Both the position numbers and the translations under genes were made by a program. DNA of 64,000 bases from Candidatus Freyarchaeota archaeon (GTDB lineage Archaea > Asgardarchaeota > Jordiarchaeia > Jordiarchaeales > Jordiarchaeaceae): contig JAUQZE010000003.1 in assembly GCA_030587365.1 (NCBI GenBank), positions 277,636 through 341,635 on the forward strand, read 5' to 3'. Below are positions 45,861 to 55,136 of the stretch, piece by piece; positions within the stretch are counted from its first letter, which is position 1, and every line of letters begins with the position of its first letter. The notes under the pieces are model-generated. The model saw nothing but the letters and a program-made list of their open reading frames with translations. It was not told where the DNA came from and did no database searches.

Positions 45861-47205
45861 AAAGTTTCCAATTGCTTGCTCACCAACCGAACTCTTTTTA
45901 GAAATACATGAAAAATACGAGTACGCGTATCTCCTCGAGTCCATGACGGGCCCGAAAAAACTGGCTCAGTTCTCGTTCATCGGATTCATGCCGAAAATGG
46001 TTGTAACGGCAAAGGATAGCGAGGTAACACTACAAGACATGGAATCCGGCGAGAAGAATAGAATCAAAGCCAGCGATCCCCTCAAGATATTGGAAGAGAT
46101 CCTTGGAAGAAAACCCAATCATAAAAGATTCAGGTTTGAGGGCGGCGCCGTGGGATACATCTCCTATGACGCCATACGATACTGGGAGAAGCTCCCCAAC
46201 AGGGCTGTAGACGACCTAGAATTTCCAGATATTCAGATGGGGATATATGATGACGGCGTAGTATTCGACCACGTCCGTGGAGAGACTCTCTACTTTTACA
46301 GGGACAAAGACCGCTCAGACGAATTAGTAGAATTAGCAAAGGAGCCCCACTCCCCCGGAAGCTTATCCTTAACTAGTCCCAAGGTTAACATCACAAAAGA
46401 GCAGTACGAAGAATCAGTTAAGAAAGCCAAAAAATACATAGAGTCAGGCGATATTTTCCAGGTCGTTCCTTCCAAAAGGTACGAGTTCAAGTTCAAAGGA
46501 GACCTGACTAGATTCTATTTGGCCCTACGAGAGGTCAATCCCTCCCCATACATGTATTTCTTAAAAATGGGAGAACGGAAAATCATAGGATCCAGTCCCG
46601 AGATGCTTGTAAGAGTGGACGGAGGCGCAGTGGAAACCTTCCCAATAGCCGGCACCAGACCCAGAGTGGAAGACCCAGATAAAAATAGAGCTTTAGCAAA
46701 AGATCTCTTATCCGACGAGAAGGAATGCGCCGAACATGTGATGTTAGTGGACCTAGCTAGGAACGATATAGGTAAGGTTTCGAGTTTTGGAAGTGTCCAT
46801 GTTCCAGAATTCATGGAGGTTCATGAGTACAGCCACGTTCAGCACATAGTTTCTAGGGTAGTGGGCAAGCTAAGAGAAGACTGTAACTGCTACGATGCCC
46901 TGAGAGCGGTTTTTCCAGCGGGCACAGTTTCTGGAGCCCCCAAAGTTAGAGCCATGGAAATAATTGATGAACTTGAACCCACTAGGAGAGGCCCCTACGC
47001 GGGAGCCGTCGGCTACTTCTCCTATAACGGTAACATGGACTTCGCCATCACCATACGAACACTAGTAGCGGATAGGGATAGATGCTTCATCCAAGCTGGA
47101 GGGGGAATAGTAGCTGACTCTGTACCTGAAACAGAATGGTTTGAAACCGAACACAAATTAAGAGCCTTGCAAAAGGCATTAGAATTATCGGAGGTTAAAC
47201 TATGA
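45811..47205 (+). CDS. trpE: Anthranilate synthase component I
   Basis: 464 aa. Chorismate-binding signatures IIGSSPEMLVRV, FPIAGTRPR, DEKECAEHVMLVDLARND and FPAGTVSGAPKVRAMEIID are intact. Converts chorismate plus ammonia to anthranilate. A LLES motif near the N-terminus fits Trp feedback binding. The start at TTG 45811 lacks a ribosome site; the AGGAGG upstream is spaced for another frame. First gene of trpEGDCFBA; its stop overlaps trpG by 4 bases. Confidence 0.95.
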   Translation: MQNIRNESKPISRLSVKKFPIACSPTELFLEIHEKYEYAYLLESMTGPKKLAQFSFIGFMPKMVVTAKDSEVTLQDMESGEKNRIKASDPLKILEEILGRKPNHKRFRFEGGAVGYISYDAIRYWEKLPNRAVDDLEFPDIQMGIYDDGVVFDHVRGETLYFYRDKDRSDELVELAKEPHSPGSLSLTSPKVNITKEQYEESVKKAKKYIESGDIFQVVPSKRYEFKFKGDLTRFYLALREVNPSPYMYFLKMGERKIIGSSPEMLVRVDGGAVETFPIAGTRPRVEDPDKNRALAKDLLSDEKECAEHVMLVDLARNDIGKVSSFGSVHVPEFMEVHEYSHVQHIVSRVVGKLREDCNCYDALRAVFPAGTVSGAPKVRAMEIIDELEPTRRGPYAGAVGYFSYNGNMDFAITIRTLVADRDRCFIQAGGGIVADSVPETEWFETEHKLRALQKALELSEVKL

Positions 47206-47783
47206 AAGTTCTTATAATCGATAATTATGACTCCTTCGTCTACAATCTTGTGCAGTACGTAGGAGAACTTGGAGCAGAGCCCATCGTCTATAGAAATGAC
47301 GAAATAACCCTGAAGAAAGCAACCAAACTCCGCCTGGATAGAATAATAATTTCTCCGGGTCCCGGTACACCGGAAGATGTGAGATACTTCGGTGTGTGCT
47401 CGGAAATTTTGAGAAAAATGAGCCGTAAAATTTCCACGTTAGGCGTGTGTCTGGGGCACCAGGGAATCTTCTCTACTTTTGGTGGGAAGATTATCCGTGC
47501 GAGTAATTTGAAGCATGGAAAAACGAGCCTGATAAAACATGATGGTAAAGGGGTCTTTAAGGGAATGAAGAACCCCTTTGAGGCTACTCGTTACCACTCC
47601 TTGGTCGGAGATAGAGAAACTACTCCATCATGCTTGGAAATTACAGCCGAGTCAATAGATGGAGGAGAAATCATGGGTGTCAGACACGTAGAATACCCAA
47701 TTGAAGGAGTTCAATTTCACCCCGAATCGATACTCACTATAAACGGAAAAAAATTGATAAAAAACTTTCTTGTAGGCGAGTGA
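47202..47783 (+). CDS. trpG: Anthranilate synthase component II (glutaminase)
   Basis: 193-aa class I glutamine amidotransferase feeding ammonia to TrpE. The nucleophile is in LGVCLGHQG and the catalytic His/Glu in VQFHPESI. The oxyanion PGPG motif is in ISPGPGTPEDVR. ATG overlaps the trpE stop. Confidence 0.95.
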   Translation: MKVLIIDNYDSFVYNLVQYVGELGAEPIVYRNDEITLKKATKLRLDRIIISPGPGTPEDVRYFGVCSEILRKMSRKISTLGVCLGHQGIFSTFGGKIIRASNLKHGKTSLIKHDGKGVFKGMKNPFEATRYHSLVGDRETTPSCLEITAESIDGGEIMGVRHVEYPIEGVQFHPESILTINGKKLIKNFLVGE

Positions 47784-47787
47784 TAGC

Positions 47788-48846
47788 ATGATAAAAGAAG
47801 GTATACAAAAAATAGTTGAAGGAAAGGACTTGGAACAACAAGAAGCTAGGAACGTAATGAAGGAGATAATGTCAGGTGGTGCCACGGAAGCTCAGATAGG
47901 AGCATTCCTAACAGCTCTGAGAATGAAAGGAGAAACCGTTAAGGAAATATCGGCTTTCGCATCTGTGATGAGAGAGTTCTGCTGTAGGATTCATCCAAAG
48001 GTTAACGGTCGCCTAGTTGATACCTGCGGAACCGGAGGAGATAAGATGAAAACCTTTAACGTAAGCACCGCAGCAGCATTCGTGGTTGCAGGCGCAGGGG
48101 TCGCCGTAGCTAAGCATGGCAACCGATCAGTTACCAGTAAGAGCGGCAGCAGCGATGTGTTAGAGAAACTCGGCTTCAACCTCAATTTGGAACCGAAGGC
48201 CATTGAAAAAATTATCGAGAATGTGGGTATAGGCTTCATGTTCGCCCCGAACTTCCACCCCGCAATGAAGCATGCTATTGGTCCTCGGAGGGAAATAGGC
48301 ATCCGAACAGTCTTCAACATTCTCGGACCCTTAACGAACCCCGCAGGTGCCAACGCCCAAGTACTCGGAGTCTACGGTGAAGAATTAGTGGAACCACTAG
48401 CTCACGTTTTAAGGGAACTAGGCTGCGAAGAAGCTATGGTAGTTCACGGCGTGGATGGATTGGATGAAATCTCCATAATCGGCAAAACAAAAGTAGCGCA
48501 ACTTAGAGACGGAGAAGTATCCCTAACGGAAATAACGCCTAAAGACTATGGTTTCAGAATAGCTAAGCCGGAGGAGATATGTGGAACTACACCCGAAGAG
48601 AGCGCCGAACTTACTTACAAACTATTAAACAACGCTTCTAAGCAAGACCCGAAAAGGGATATAGTGTTGCTCAACTCGGCGGCCGGAATACTTGTCGGCG
48701 GAAGAGCGGGAGATTTAGCGGAAGGAATTGAACAGGCGAACGAGTCCATCGAAAGCGGAGCCGCATACAAAAAATTGAAGATAATGATCAAAGCTTCCGG
48801 CGGGCAGCTATCTAAGCTTGAGGAGTATGAAAGGAAGTATGCCTGA
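47788..48846 (+). CDS. trpD: Anthranilate phosphoribosyltransferase
   Basis: 352 aa. PRPP-binding glycine-rich motif DTCGTGGDKMKTFNVSTAA and KHGNRSVTSKSGSSDVLE; FNILGPLTNPA later. Second step of the pathway. Starts 4 bases after trpG and overlaps trpC by 8 bases. Confidence 0.95.
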   Translation: MIKEGIQKIVEGKDLEQQEARNVMKEIMSGGATEAQIGAFLTALRMKGETVKEISAFASVMREFCCRIHPKVNGRLVDTCGTGGDKMKTFNVSTAAAFVVAGAGVAVAKHGNRSVTSKSGSSDVLEKLGFNLNLEPKAIEKIIENVGIGFMFAPNFHPAMKHAIGPRREIGIRTVFNILGPLTNPAGANAQVLGVYGEELVEPLAHVLRELGCEEAMVVHGVDGLDEISIIGKTKVAQLRDGEVSLTEITPKDYGFRIAKPEEICGTTPEESAELTYKLLNNASKQDPKRDIVLLNSAAGILVGGRAGDLAEGIEQANESIESGAAYKKLKIMIKASGGQLSKLEEYERKYA

Positions 48847-49618
48847 TTACATTGACGTACTAGCCAAAGACGCAATGAAATCGATAAAAGAAGGATATTA
48901 CAAAACCACCACAAGGGTAGCTGCTTCACCCAAAAGCTTGAGAGAAGCTATTCTGAGAGGTAAGAGAAATCCGATAATATCAGAGATCAAGTTCGCTTCA
49001 CCTTCCAAAGGCACCATAAGGGAGAATAGCGCCTTGAAAACGATTGCTAAGGATATGGAGAAGGGAGGCAGTGTCGGCATATCAATCCTAACAGAACCAA
49101 AACACTTCAAAGGCCATGTCAAGTTCCTAACAGAAGTCCGAAACCAAGTGAATATTCCAATACTCATGAAAGACATAATCCTAAGTCCAGAACAGATTGA
49201 ATTCGCCTCCAGAAATGGTGCAAACGTGATCCTACTAATACAGACACTCTTTGATAGAGGTTACTGCGAAGAGGATGTTCAAAGCATGATTGAACAAGCC
49301 CACTGGAAATGCCTTGAGACGCTCTTAGAGGTACACAACGAAAACGAGTTTCTCACCGCACTCAAAACCAATACCGACATGATTGGAATAAACAACCGTG
49401 ACTTGAAAACGCTCAAAGTAAATCTAGAAGTCACAAAACGTATATTAAACAAGCACGGTGCCGAAGGAAAAGTGATTGTGAGTGAAAGCGGCATAAACAC
49501 TCCGCAAGACATTCGCTTCCTCCGAAATTGTGGAGCCCAAGCATTCCTCGTGGGAACCGCTATTATGAAAGCCAACAACATAGAGGAAAAAGTGAAAGAG
49601 TTGGTGGAGTCGCCATGA
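48839..49618 (+). CDS. trpC: Indole-3-glycerol phosphate synthase
   Basis: 259-aa TIM barrel. ISEIKFASPSKGTIREN, SVGISILTEPKHFKG and GINNRDLKTLKV are family signatures; KDIILSPEQI carries the catalytic Lys. The start is set at 48839, where AAGGAAG precedes an ATG and the N-terminus (MPDYIDVLAKDA) is canonical. Confidence 0.95.
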   Translation: MPDYIDVLAKDAMKSIKEGYYKTTTRVAASPKSLREAILRGKRNPIISEIKFASPSKGTIRENSALKTIAKDMEKGGSVGISILTEPKHFKGHVKFLTEVRNQVNIPILMKDIILSPEQIEFASRNGANVILLIQTLFDRGYCEEDVQSMIEQAHWKCLETLLEVHNENEFLTALKTNTDMIGINNRDLKTLKVNLEVTKRILNKHGAEGKVIVSESGINTPQDIRFLRNCGAQAFLVGTAIMKANNIEEKVKELVESP

Positions 49619-50295
49619 GTCGGGTTCGCGTTAAGATATGCGGAATAACTTCCACCAAAGACCTCCTCATAGCCGTGGACGCCGGAGCAGATGCCGTAGG
49701 ATTCGTCGTAGACGTATTCCAATCACCAAGAAACCTAACCATAAACGAAGCCAAGGAAATAATAAAATCCACCCCGATATTCGTGGAAACAGTCGTCGTC
49801 ACAGTCCCCAAAGACCTCAATCACCTGGAGAAGATTCAGAAAGAATTGAATCCCAGCAGCATACAACTTCACGGCTTAAACCAAAAATACAAGGAGATAC
49901 GGAAGAGCTTACCCAACACCCACCTGATAGGCGCAATCCAAGCCGAATCCCACCAAGCAATCTACACCGCCGCAGAAGCCGCAGACGTACTAGACGCAGT
50001 ACTCCTAGACTCCCATGTTCCAGGCAAGTATGGAGGCACAGGCAAAACTCACGACTGGGAAATCAGCAAACGCGTTAGGGAAGCAATATACCCAAAACCG
50101 CTGATTCTAGCTGGAGGACTAAAACCGGAAAACGTTGAGGAAGCCATACAACGGGTTAAACCATACGCTGTCGATGTTTCTAGTGGTGTTGAGTCGCAAC
50201 CAGGAGTAAAAAATCCAGAAAAAGTATTCGAATTCATAAAAAATGCCAAGGGAGTGAGATACAATGGAATTGAAGAAATACCCTACAGATGGTAA
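49615..50295 (+). CDS. trpF: Phosphoribosylanthranilate isomerase
   Basis: 226-aa TIM barrel; KICGITSTKD contains the catalytic Cys, and the phosphate-binding end reads LAGGLKPENV and VDVSSGVE. Separate from TrpC, unlike in enteric bacteria. Overlaps trpC by 4 bases (ATGA) and trpB by 32. Confidence 0.94.
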   Translation: MSRVRVKICGITSTKDLLIAVDAGADAVGFVVDVFQSPRNLTINEAKEIIKSTPIFVETVVVTVPKDLNHLEKIQKELNPSSIQLHGLNQKYKEIRKSLPNTHLIGAIQAESHQAIYTAAEAADVLDAVLLDSHVPGKYGGTGKTHDWEISKRVREAIYPKPLILAGGLKPENVEEAIQRVKPYAVDVSSGVESQPGVKNPEKVFEFIKNAKGVRYNGIEEIPYRW

Positions 50296-51460
50296 ATACG
50301 GAAATTACGGCGGGCAGTTCATCCCTGAAACCCTAATGTCAGCAGTTAAAGAACTTGAGAAAGCATACGAAGAAGCAAAAAAGGATCCCGAATTCCAAGA
50401 ACAATTGAACTATTACCTCTCAGAGTATGCCGGGAGACCAACCCCCCTATACTACGCGGAAAACTTGACCAAGAAACTCGGCGGAGCAAAAATCTACCTC
50501 AAACGAGAAGACCTAGCCCACGGAGGAGCCCACAAGATAAATAACACGCTGGGACAAGCTCTGCTCGCAAAAAGAATGGGAAAGACAAGAATCATCGCAG
50601 AAACCGGTGCAGGGCAACACGGAGTCGCCACCGCCATAGCCTGCGCAGTATTAGGTCTAAAAGCCGAGGTCTACATGGGAGCCGAAGACATAGAAAGGCA
50701 AAAGCTCAACGTCTTCAGAATGAAACTACTCGGAGCCGAAGTCCACCAAGTAGACTCCGGAACAAAAACCCTGAAAGACTCCATAAACGAAGCCCTAAGA
50801 GACTGGGTCGCAAACGTCCAAGACACATACTACCTCATAGGCTCCGTAGTAGGACCACACCCCTACCCCATGATGGTCAGAGACTTCCAGAGCGTCATAG
50901 GACACGAATTAAAGCAACAAATACTAGAAAAGGAAGAAAGACTTCCCGACGCCCTCATAGCATGCGTAGGCGGAGGAAGCAACGCCATAGGAACATTCTA
51001 CCCCTTCCTCGAAAACGAAGAAGTGGAGCTATATGGAGTCGAAGCCGCAGGGCAAGGAATCGACACTGGAAAACACGCCGCCTCACTAATCGGAGGAATT
51101 GAAGGCGTCTTTCACGGTATGCTTACATATATTCTCCAAGACGAAAATGGCCAGATACTGGGCACCCACAGCATCTCAGCTGGCTTGGACTATCCGGGAG
51201 TCGGACCCGAACACTCTTTCCTAAAAAGCATAGGAAGAGCTCAATACGCCTCCGCAACGGACGAAGAAGCTGTAAACGCTTTCCTTGAACTATCAAAAAA
51301 AGAGGGAATCATCCCAGCGTTGGAACCGTCCCATGCACTAGCATTCGCCATGAAGCTAGCCCCGACTCTAACAAGAGATAAGATAATTGTGGTAACTATC
51401 TCTGGAAGGGGAGACAAGGACACTGAAGTTGTAGCCAAATACCTGGGTGAGAAACTATGA
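50264..51460 (+). CDS. trpB: Tryptophan synthase beta subunit (TrpB1 type)
   Basis: 398 aa. PLP lysine in EDLAHGGAHKINNTLGQAL, phosphate loop GGGSNAIG, YGNYGGQFIPETLM at the start. Length and paired trpA indicate the TrpB1 form that channels indole from TrpA. Starts inside trpF. Confidence 0.96.
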   Translation: MELKKYPTDGKYGNYGGQFIPETLMSAVKELEKAYEEAKKDPEFQEQLNYYLSEYAGRPTPLYYAENLTKKLGGAKIYLKREDLAHGGAHKINNTLGQALLAKRMGKTRIIAETGAGQHGVATAIACAVLGLKAEVYMGAEDIERQKLNVFRMKLLGAEVHQVDSGTKTLKDSINEALRDWVANVQDTYYLIGSVVGPHPYPMMVRDFQSVIGHELKQQILEKEERLPDALIACVGGGSNAIGTFYPFLENEEVELYGVEAAGQGIDTGKHAASLIGGIEGVFHGMLTYILQDENGQILGTHSISAGLDYPGVGPEHSFLKSIGRAQYASATDEEAVNAFLELSKKEGIIPALEPSHALAFAMKLAPTLTRDKIIVVTISGRGDKDTEVVAKYLGEKL

Positions 51461-52281
51461 GAGAAATAGAAAAAACATTTGCAAAACTTAGAAATCAAGA
51501 CGAAGGTGGCTTAATCGCTTATGTTACTGCCGGCTATCCCGAACCAGCACTGACACCCCAAATAGTCGACGCTTTAGTCGAAGGGGGAGCAGACATCATC
51601 GAACTGGGGATTCCATTCTCAGATCCCATAGCTGATGGACCAACTATTCAAACAGCAACTACTAAAGCATTGAAAGTAGGAACAACACCAAAAGGGGTAC
51701 TCAAAATAACCGAAGAAATCAGTGAAAAAAACAAAATACCACTCGTAATACTAACCTATTATAATCCAATTTTCAGAATGGGAACCAAAAACTTCTTCGA
51801 ATCCGCCAAGGCTGCAGGAGTCGACGGAGTAATCGTCCCAGACCTCCCCATAGAAGAAGCCAGCGAGTACAAGAAGATCGCGGAAACCCACGAAGTGGAC
51901 ACAATATTCTTAGCAGCCCCCTCAACCTCAACGGAGCGTTTAAGAAAAATAGTGGAAAACACATCAGGCTTCCTCTACCTCGTCTCAGTTTATGGAGTAA
52001 CAGGAGCCCGAGAGAATATTCAAGACTACACCATAAAACTGATTAGAAAAACGCTTAAAATCACGAAGGAAAAAATCCCCCTAGCCGTAGGCTTCGGAAT
52101 TTCAAAGCCGGACCATGTGAAAACCATTATACAAAACGGAGCAGAGGCCGCCATAGTGGGAAGCGAATTTATAAAAATCATAGAGAAAAAATACAACGAC
52201 GATGAAGAAGAGATGCTTGAAACACTCGAAGAGTACGCCAACCAACTAAAAAAGGCAACCATAAAGAAACCCACATTGTAA
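51457..52281 (+). CDS. trpA: Tryptophan synthase alpha subunit
   Basis: 274-aa TIM barrel. ELGIPFSDPIADGPTIQ contains the catalytic Asp/Glu region, GVIVPDLPIEE and VGFGISKPDHV follow. Cleaves indole-glycerol phosphate. Last gene of the operon, overlapping trpB by 4 bases. All seven trp genes are present and intact. Confidence 0.96.
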   Translation: MREIEKTFAKLRNQDEGGLIAYVTAGYPEPALTPQIVDALVEGGADIIELGIPFSDPIADGPTIQTATTKALKVGTTPKGVLKITEEISEKNKIPLVILTYYNPIFRMGTKNFFESAKAAGVDGVIVPDLPIEEASEYKKIAETHEVDTIFLAAPSTSTERLRKIVENTSGFLYLVSVYGVTGARENIQDYTIKLIRKTLKITKEKIPLAVGFGISKPDHVKTIIQNGAEAAIVGSEFIKIIEKKYNDDEEEMLETLEEYANQLKKATIKKPTL

Positions 52282-52346
52282 AGAAAATCTCCGTTACTGG
52301 AAAACTACACGCCTCATAGATGCCAATCCTTGATAAGTTAAGAGTC

Positions 52347-52760
52347 CTATGTCAGTATCCTTAAACCAAATTCTGAAAGCCTTTCGAAATGTTTTAAATT
52401 TAAAGTATATAGTATTAGGTCTTTTGCGATTGCAATTGATGCGATCAGTAAATCTGCGTCTTCGATAGGTTCACCCTTTTCTTTTAACGTGTTGTAAAGC
52501 TTGCAATAAGTCAATATGACATCGTTATCTATACTGACAATTTGAAAAATGTCTTCCAGTAAGTTTTTTAGCCTTCGTCTCCTCTCCTCAACTCTATAAT
52601 ACCTCAGGAACTCGACTAGAGATATTGCGGAGAGGTAGCTATTTCCTAATAACTCGAGCTTTTTGTTTCTTGAGTATTCCACAAGAACGGAGGTGTCAAC
52701 AAGTACTCTCTCTGAACTTGAAGGACTTCCTGAAGCTTTCGGCTTCCTTTTTGAGTTCAT
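52347..52760 (-). CDS. vapC: VapC-type PIN-domain toxin
   Basis: 137 aa. PIN acidic residues in VLVDTSVLVEYSRN, SAISLVEFLRYYR and PIEDADLLIASIA; ribonuclease toxin. The only usual in-frame start with a consistent length is ATG 52760, overlapping the antitoxin gene by 65 bases; homology begins at VLVDTSV just after. Confidence 0.82.
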   Translation of the reverse strand: MNSKRKPKASGSPSSSERVLVDTSVLVEYSRNKKLELLGNSYLSAISLVEFLRYYRVEERRRRLKNLLEDIFQIVSIDNDVILTYCKLYNTLKEKGEPIEDADLLIASIAIAKDLILYTLNLKHFERLSEFGLRILT

Positions 52761-52887
52761 CCCAATCGACATCCTCCACCAGCTTATAGAATTCTTCATA
52801 TTTCTTCTTTTTCTTTAGGTAATTCCTAATTAGTTCCTTAATCTCTTCTTCGGTAACACCATCAGGAACATCAATAACAATTTTCAT
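52696..52887 (-). CDS. vapB: VapB-type antitoxin
   Basis: 63 aa. MKIVIDVPDGVTEEEIKELI, a start typical of short archaeal VapB-like antitoxins, then a Lys-rich helix that would wrap VapC. Its first 84 bases are repeated with one mismatch at 54586-54669. Confidence 0.75.
   Translation of the reverse strand: MKIVIDVPDGVTEEEIKELIRNYLKKKKKYEEFYKLVEDVDWDELKKEAESFRKSFKFRESTC
52804..52887 (-). repeat. 84-bp repeat, vapB 5' end (copy 1)
   Basis: Identical to 54586-54669 except one base. The upstream non-coding parts are also related: a 26-base stretch at 52996-53021 recurs at 54771-54796. The promoter and start of vapB were duplicated around the inserted genes. Confidence 0.9.
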
Positions 52888-53082
52888 CCGATTCACACTC
52901 ATCATAGAAACTTTACATTCATCTTCAAGGTATCCACTGTAAATTTATTCCAAGTACCTCTAATACTTTTCCCCAAAAAATTTCTTAACACCATCTACTC
53001 GAATTAACCAGAACTAGTTATAATAGAAAAAAAATAACTGGTTCTAGAAAGGTAGAAGAAAAAGCATAAAGAAAGATAAAGG

Positions 53083-54021
53083 TTAAGGCCTAAGCAGTCT
53101 TACCGTAGAGGATCCACCCCAACTCCTAGTGCAAAGCCTATTGCTTGGACGGTGCGCATCCAAGCGAGCCCGCCCAAAGTCTCGATGCCACCACCCAGTC
53201 GGCACAAGGTCACTTTTTACATGTTTCACATATTTTACATATTGACCAAGAAGCCATAAGGCATTGTTATCATACCTGTCATTACTTACTTCGTTGGTTG
53301 TTTCGAGGTGGGTGAGAAATTTTGTAATAAAATCTTCAAGTGTTTTTCCTGTTTCTCCTTGATAAGCTTGCGTCTGTAATGTTCGTAAGTAATCACGAGG
53401 CGAAGAGCCTATTTCTAATTGTCTTCTGCCTCCTAATGTCTTTCCTCGGCCTTGTTGAGACATAATGGGTAAACTTTCAACTAATCCCACAGACCAGCCT
53501 GGAACGACACAAATACGTCCATTATTGACTACCTCTAATTTGGTCTGTCCCCGATGATTGCTTGAATATTCTTGAGGAAAATATACAAGCTCGTCTGTAT
53601 CTAGTGCCTGTCTTAAGGTATCCCATATCCAGACCTGTTTTTCGGTATTGACACGAACAGGTATTAAAGGATCAGAAGGAGAACGTCTGGTTTGATAAAT
53701 TTTTCCTTCTGCTGCGTGTTTAAGAATAGCTGCTTTCATTCGGTCAATAAGAAGGGGTGTTGGCATTGCCATGGGTGTTAATTCTAAACGATCAAACCCT
53801 TGTGGAACTTTTCTACCTACAAGCTCTCTATTATGAGAGAATAGTTCTACAACCTGTTCTTGGGTTGGTATTGGATACTCTTTTCCATCTATTCCCACAA
53901 TTCCTAAACTTTCCGATTGAGGAAGAGGCGTTAAAATCCCAGTAAGATATAAAGATCGTACACACCTTCCGTATTCATTCTCAACAGGAAATGCTGAAAT
54001 AATTTTGGTTTTCTTTGTCAT
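53083..54021 (-). CDS. Hypothetical protein of unknown family
   Basis: 312 aa. Not recognised. Opens TKIISAFPVENEYGRCVRSL; middle has VPGWSVGLVESLPIMSQQGR; Trp- and Arg-rich end (GWWHRDFGRARLDAHRPSN, WGGSSTVRLLRP) that may be frame-shifted. ATG 54021, 8 bases after the DUF1801 gene, is preferred to an upstream in-frame ATG. Its N-terminal segment recurs in diverged form within the fused antitoxin ORF (54397-54669), so this locus holds paralogous pieces. AT-rich and unlike neighbours in style; probably imported. Confidence 0.55.
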   Translation of the reverse strand: MTKKTKIISAFPVENEYGRCVRSLYLTGILTPLPQSESLGIVGIDGKEYPIPTQEQVVELFSHNRELVGRKVPQGFDRLELTPMAMPTPLLIDRMKAAILKHAAEGKIYQTRRSPSDPLIPVRVNTEKQVWIWDTLRQALDTDELVYFPQEYSSNHRGQTKLEVVNNGRICVVPGWSVGLVESLPIMSQQGRGKTLGGRRQLEIGSSPRDYLRTLQTQAYQGETGKTLEDFITKFLTHLETTNEVSNDRYDNNALWLLGQYVKYVKHVKSDLVPTGWWHRDFGRARLDAHRPSNRLCTRSWGGSSTVRLLRP

Positions 54022-54028
54022 AAATTTT

Positions 54029-54397
54029 TTATCTCTTTTTTTGCAAATTTTCATTAACCCTATACTTTACAATCTTTCTTACTAAATCAAAGGGTATTGG
54101 CTTATCTAAAGGAAATCTAATTGTTCCTTTTGAAGTTTCATATTCAGATAATTCTTTTTTAAAAGCAACTACTGCGGATGGAGTTGGAAAAAATCCAATA
54201 TGATTTTTAAATGCAGCAAAATGAACTAAATTGCCATTTAGTTTAAAAGTAGGCATTTGATAACTTATAGCTTCTTGTGCTTGTGGCGCTGATTCTTTAA
54301 TAGTCTGTCTTAATTTTTGCAAAATATCCTGGATTTGTTTTGGAAATGTTGCAATATATTCGTTAATTGTATTAACTTGTTTCTTTTTTCTTTCCAT
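54029..54397 (-). CDS. DUF1801 (YdhG-like) protein
   Basis: 122 aa. INEYIATFPKQIQDILQKLR, AISYQMPTFKLNG and FKNHIGFFPTPSAV are the DUF1801 signature. Small alpha/beta protein, sometimes annotated as iron chaperone-like, role unclear. ATG 54397 matches family N-termini. Adjacent to the unknown gene downstream by 8 bases. AT-rich, like a recent acquisition. Confidence 0.8.
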   Translation of the reverse strand: MERKKKQVNTINEYIATFPKQIQDILQKLRQTIKESAPQAQEAISYQMPTFKLNGNLVHFAAFKNHIGFFPTPSAVVAFKKELSEYETSKGTIRFPLDKPIPFDLVRKIVKYRVNENLQKKR

Positions 54398-54669
54398 TAC
54401 CAAATCACCCCAATGCTTTCTGATTTCGGAAGAAGCGTGAGAATGCTGGTGCGGTTTAAGGCGGTAACGCAACGGGTATATTCCCTTTCAACAGGAGATA
54501 ACTGTTCTGATTGAGGAGCTCCTTCCATGTGCGCTGATACGTCTATAGATTGTTTTGACATACCTAGCTCATAGAATTCTTCAAACTTCTTTTTCTTTAG
54601 GTAATTCCTAATTAGTTCCTTAATCTCTTCTTCGGTAACACCATCAGGAACATCGATAACAATTTTCAT
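54397..54669 (-). pseudogene. Second vapB copy fused to a fragment of the unknown gene
   Basis: 90 codons. Residues 1-37 repeat VapB (MKIVIDVPDGVTEEEIKELI), then GMSKQSIDVSAHMEG begins another product and SPVEREYTRCVTALNRTS resembles the start of the protein at 53083-54021 (FPVENEYGRCVRSLYLTG). Ends at a stop just before DUF1801. No vapC follows. A recombinant ORF, likely non-functional. Confidence 0.7.
54586..54669 (-). repeat. 84-bp repeat, vapB 5' end (copy 2)
   Basis: See copy 1 at 52804-52887; 83 of 84 bases identical. Direct orientation, about 1.8 kb apart. Confidence 0.9.
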
Positions 54670-55136
54670 TTGACCTGCACCCATCTTGAAAACTTTTCAT
54701 CTACAAGCTATTCGCTTTAAATTTCTTCCACGCCCTCCTAATACCTTTTCCCTAAAAATTTAGCACCATATACTCGAATTAACCAGAACTAGTTATCTTC
54801 CACAAAACTTGATGGAAAGTAGTTCCTTCTCGCTGAATTCACATATAATTTTCGGAAATATGAGCAGCGCTAGGCAACCAAAGATAGAAATCATTGCCTC
54901 TTGTGAAACTATTTGAACATTGTTCAAGTTGCTTCGACTCCCCCACCCTTCCTCCCTTTCCTAAACTTTGCTACCCCTCCTCCTCAGCGGGGCTTCAAAG
55001 AGAGCCACCCCTATCCTTGCGTCTTGGTTTCGTCTACTCCCCATTCCCTTCCTTGTGGTTTTTCACTCCATCCTTTCGGGGACATTTCCCCACCCTCCCG
55101 GTTACAGATCATCTATCCCCTTGATGAGCTGCGCAA
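54670..55136. other. Intergenic region with pyrimidine-rich block
   Basis: 467 bases. 54670-54900 holds the duplicated vapB promoter. 54935-55110 is strongly C/T-rich on this strand (G/A-rich on the other), with several CCCC runs; it lies just downstream of the minus-strand TPR gene. Open frames here are compositional and not called. Confidence 0.45.
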
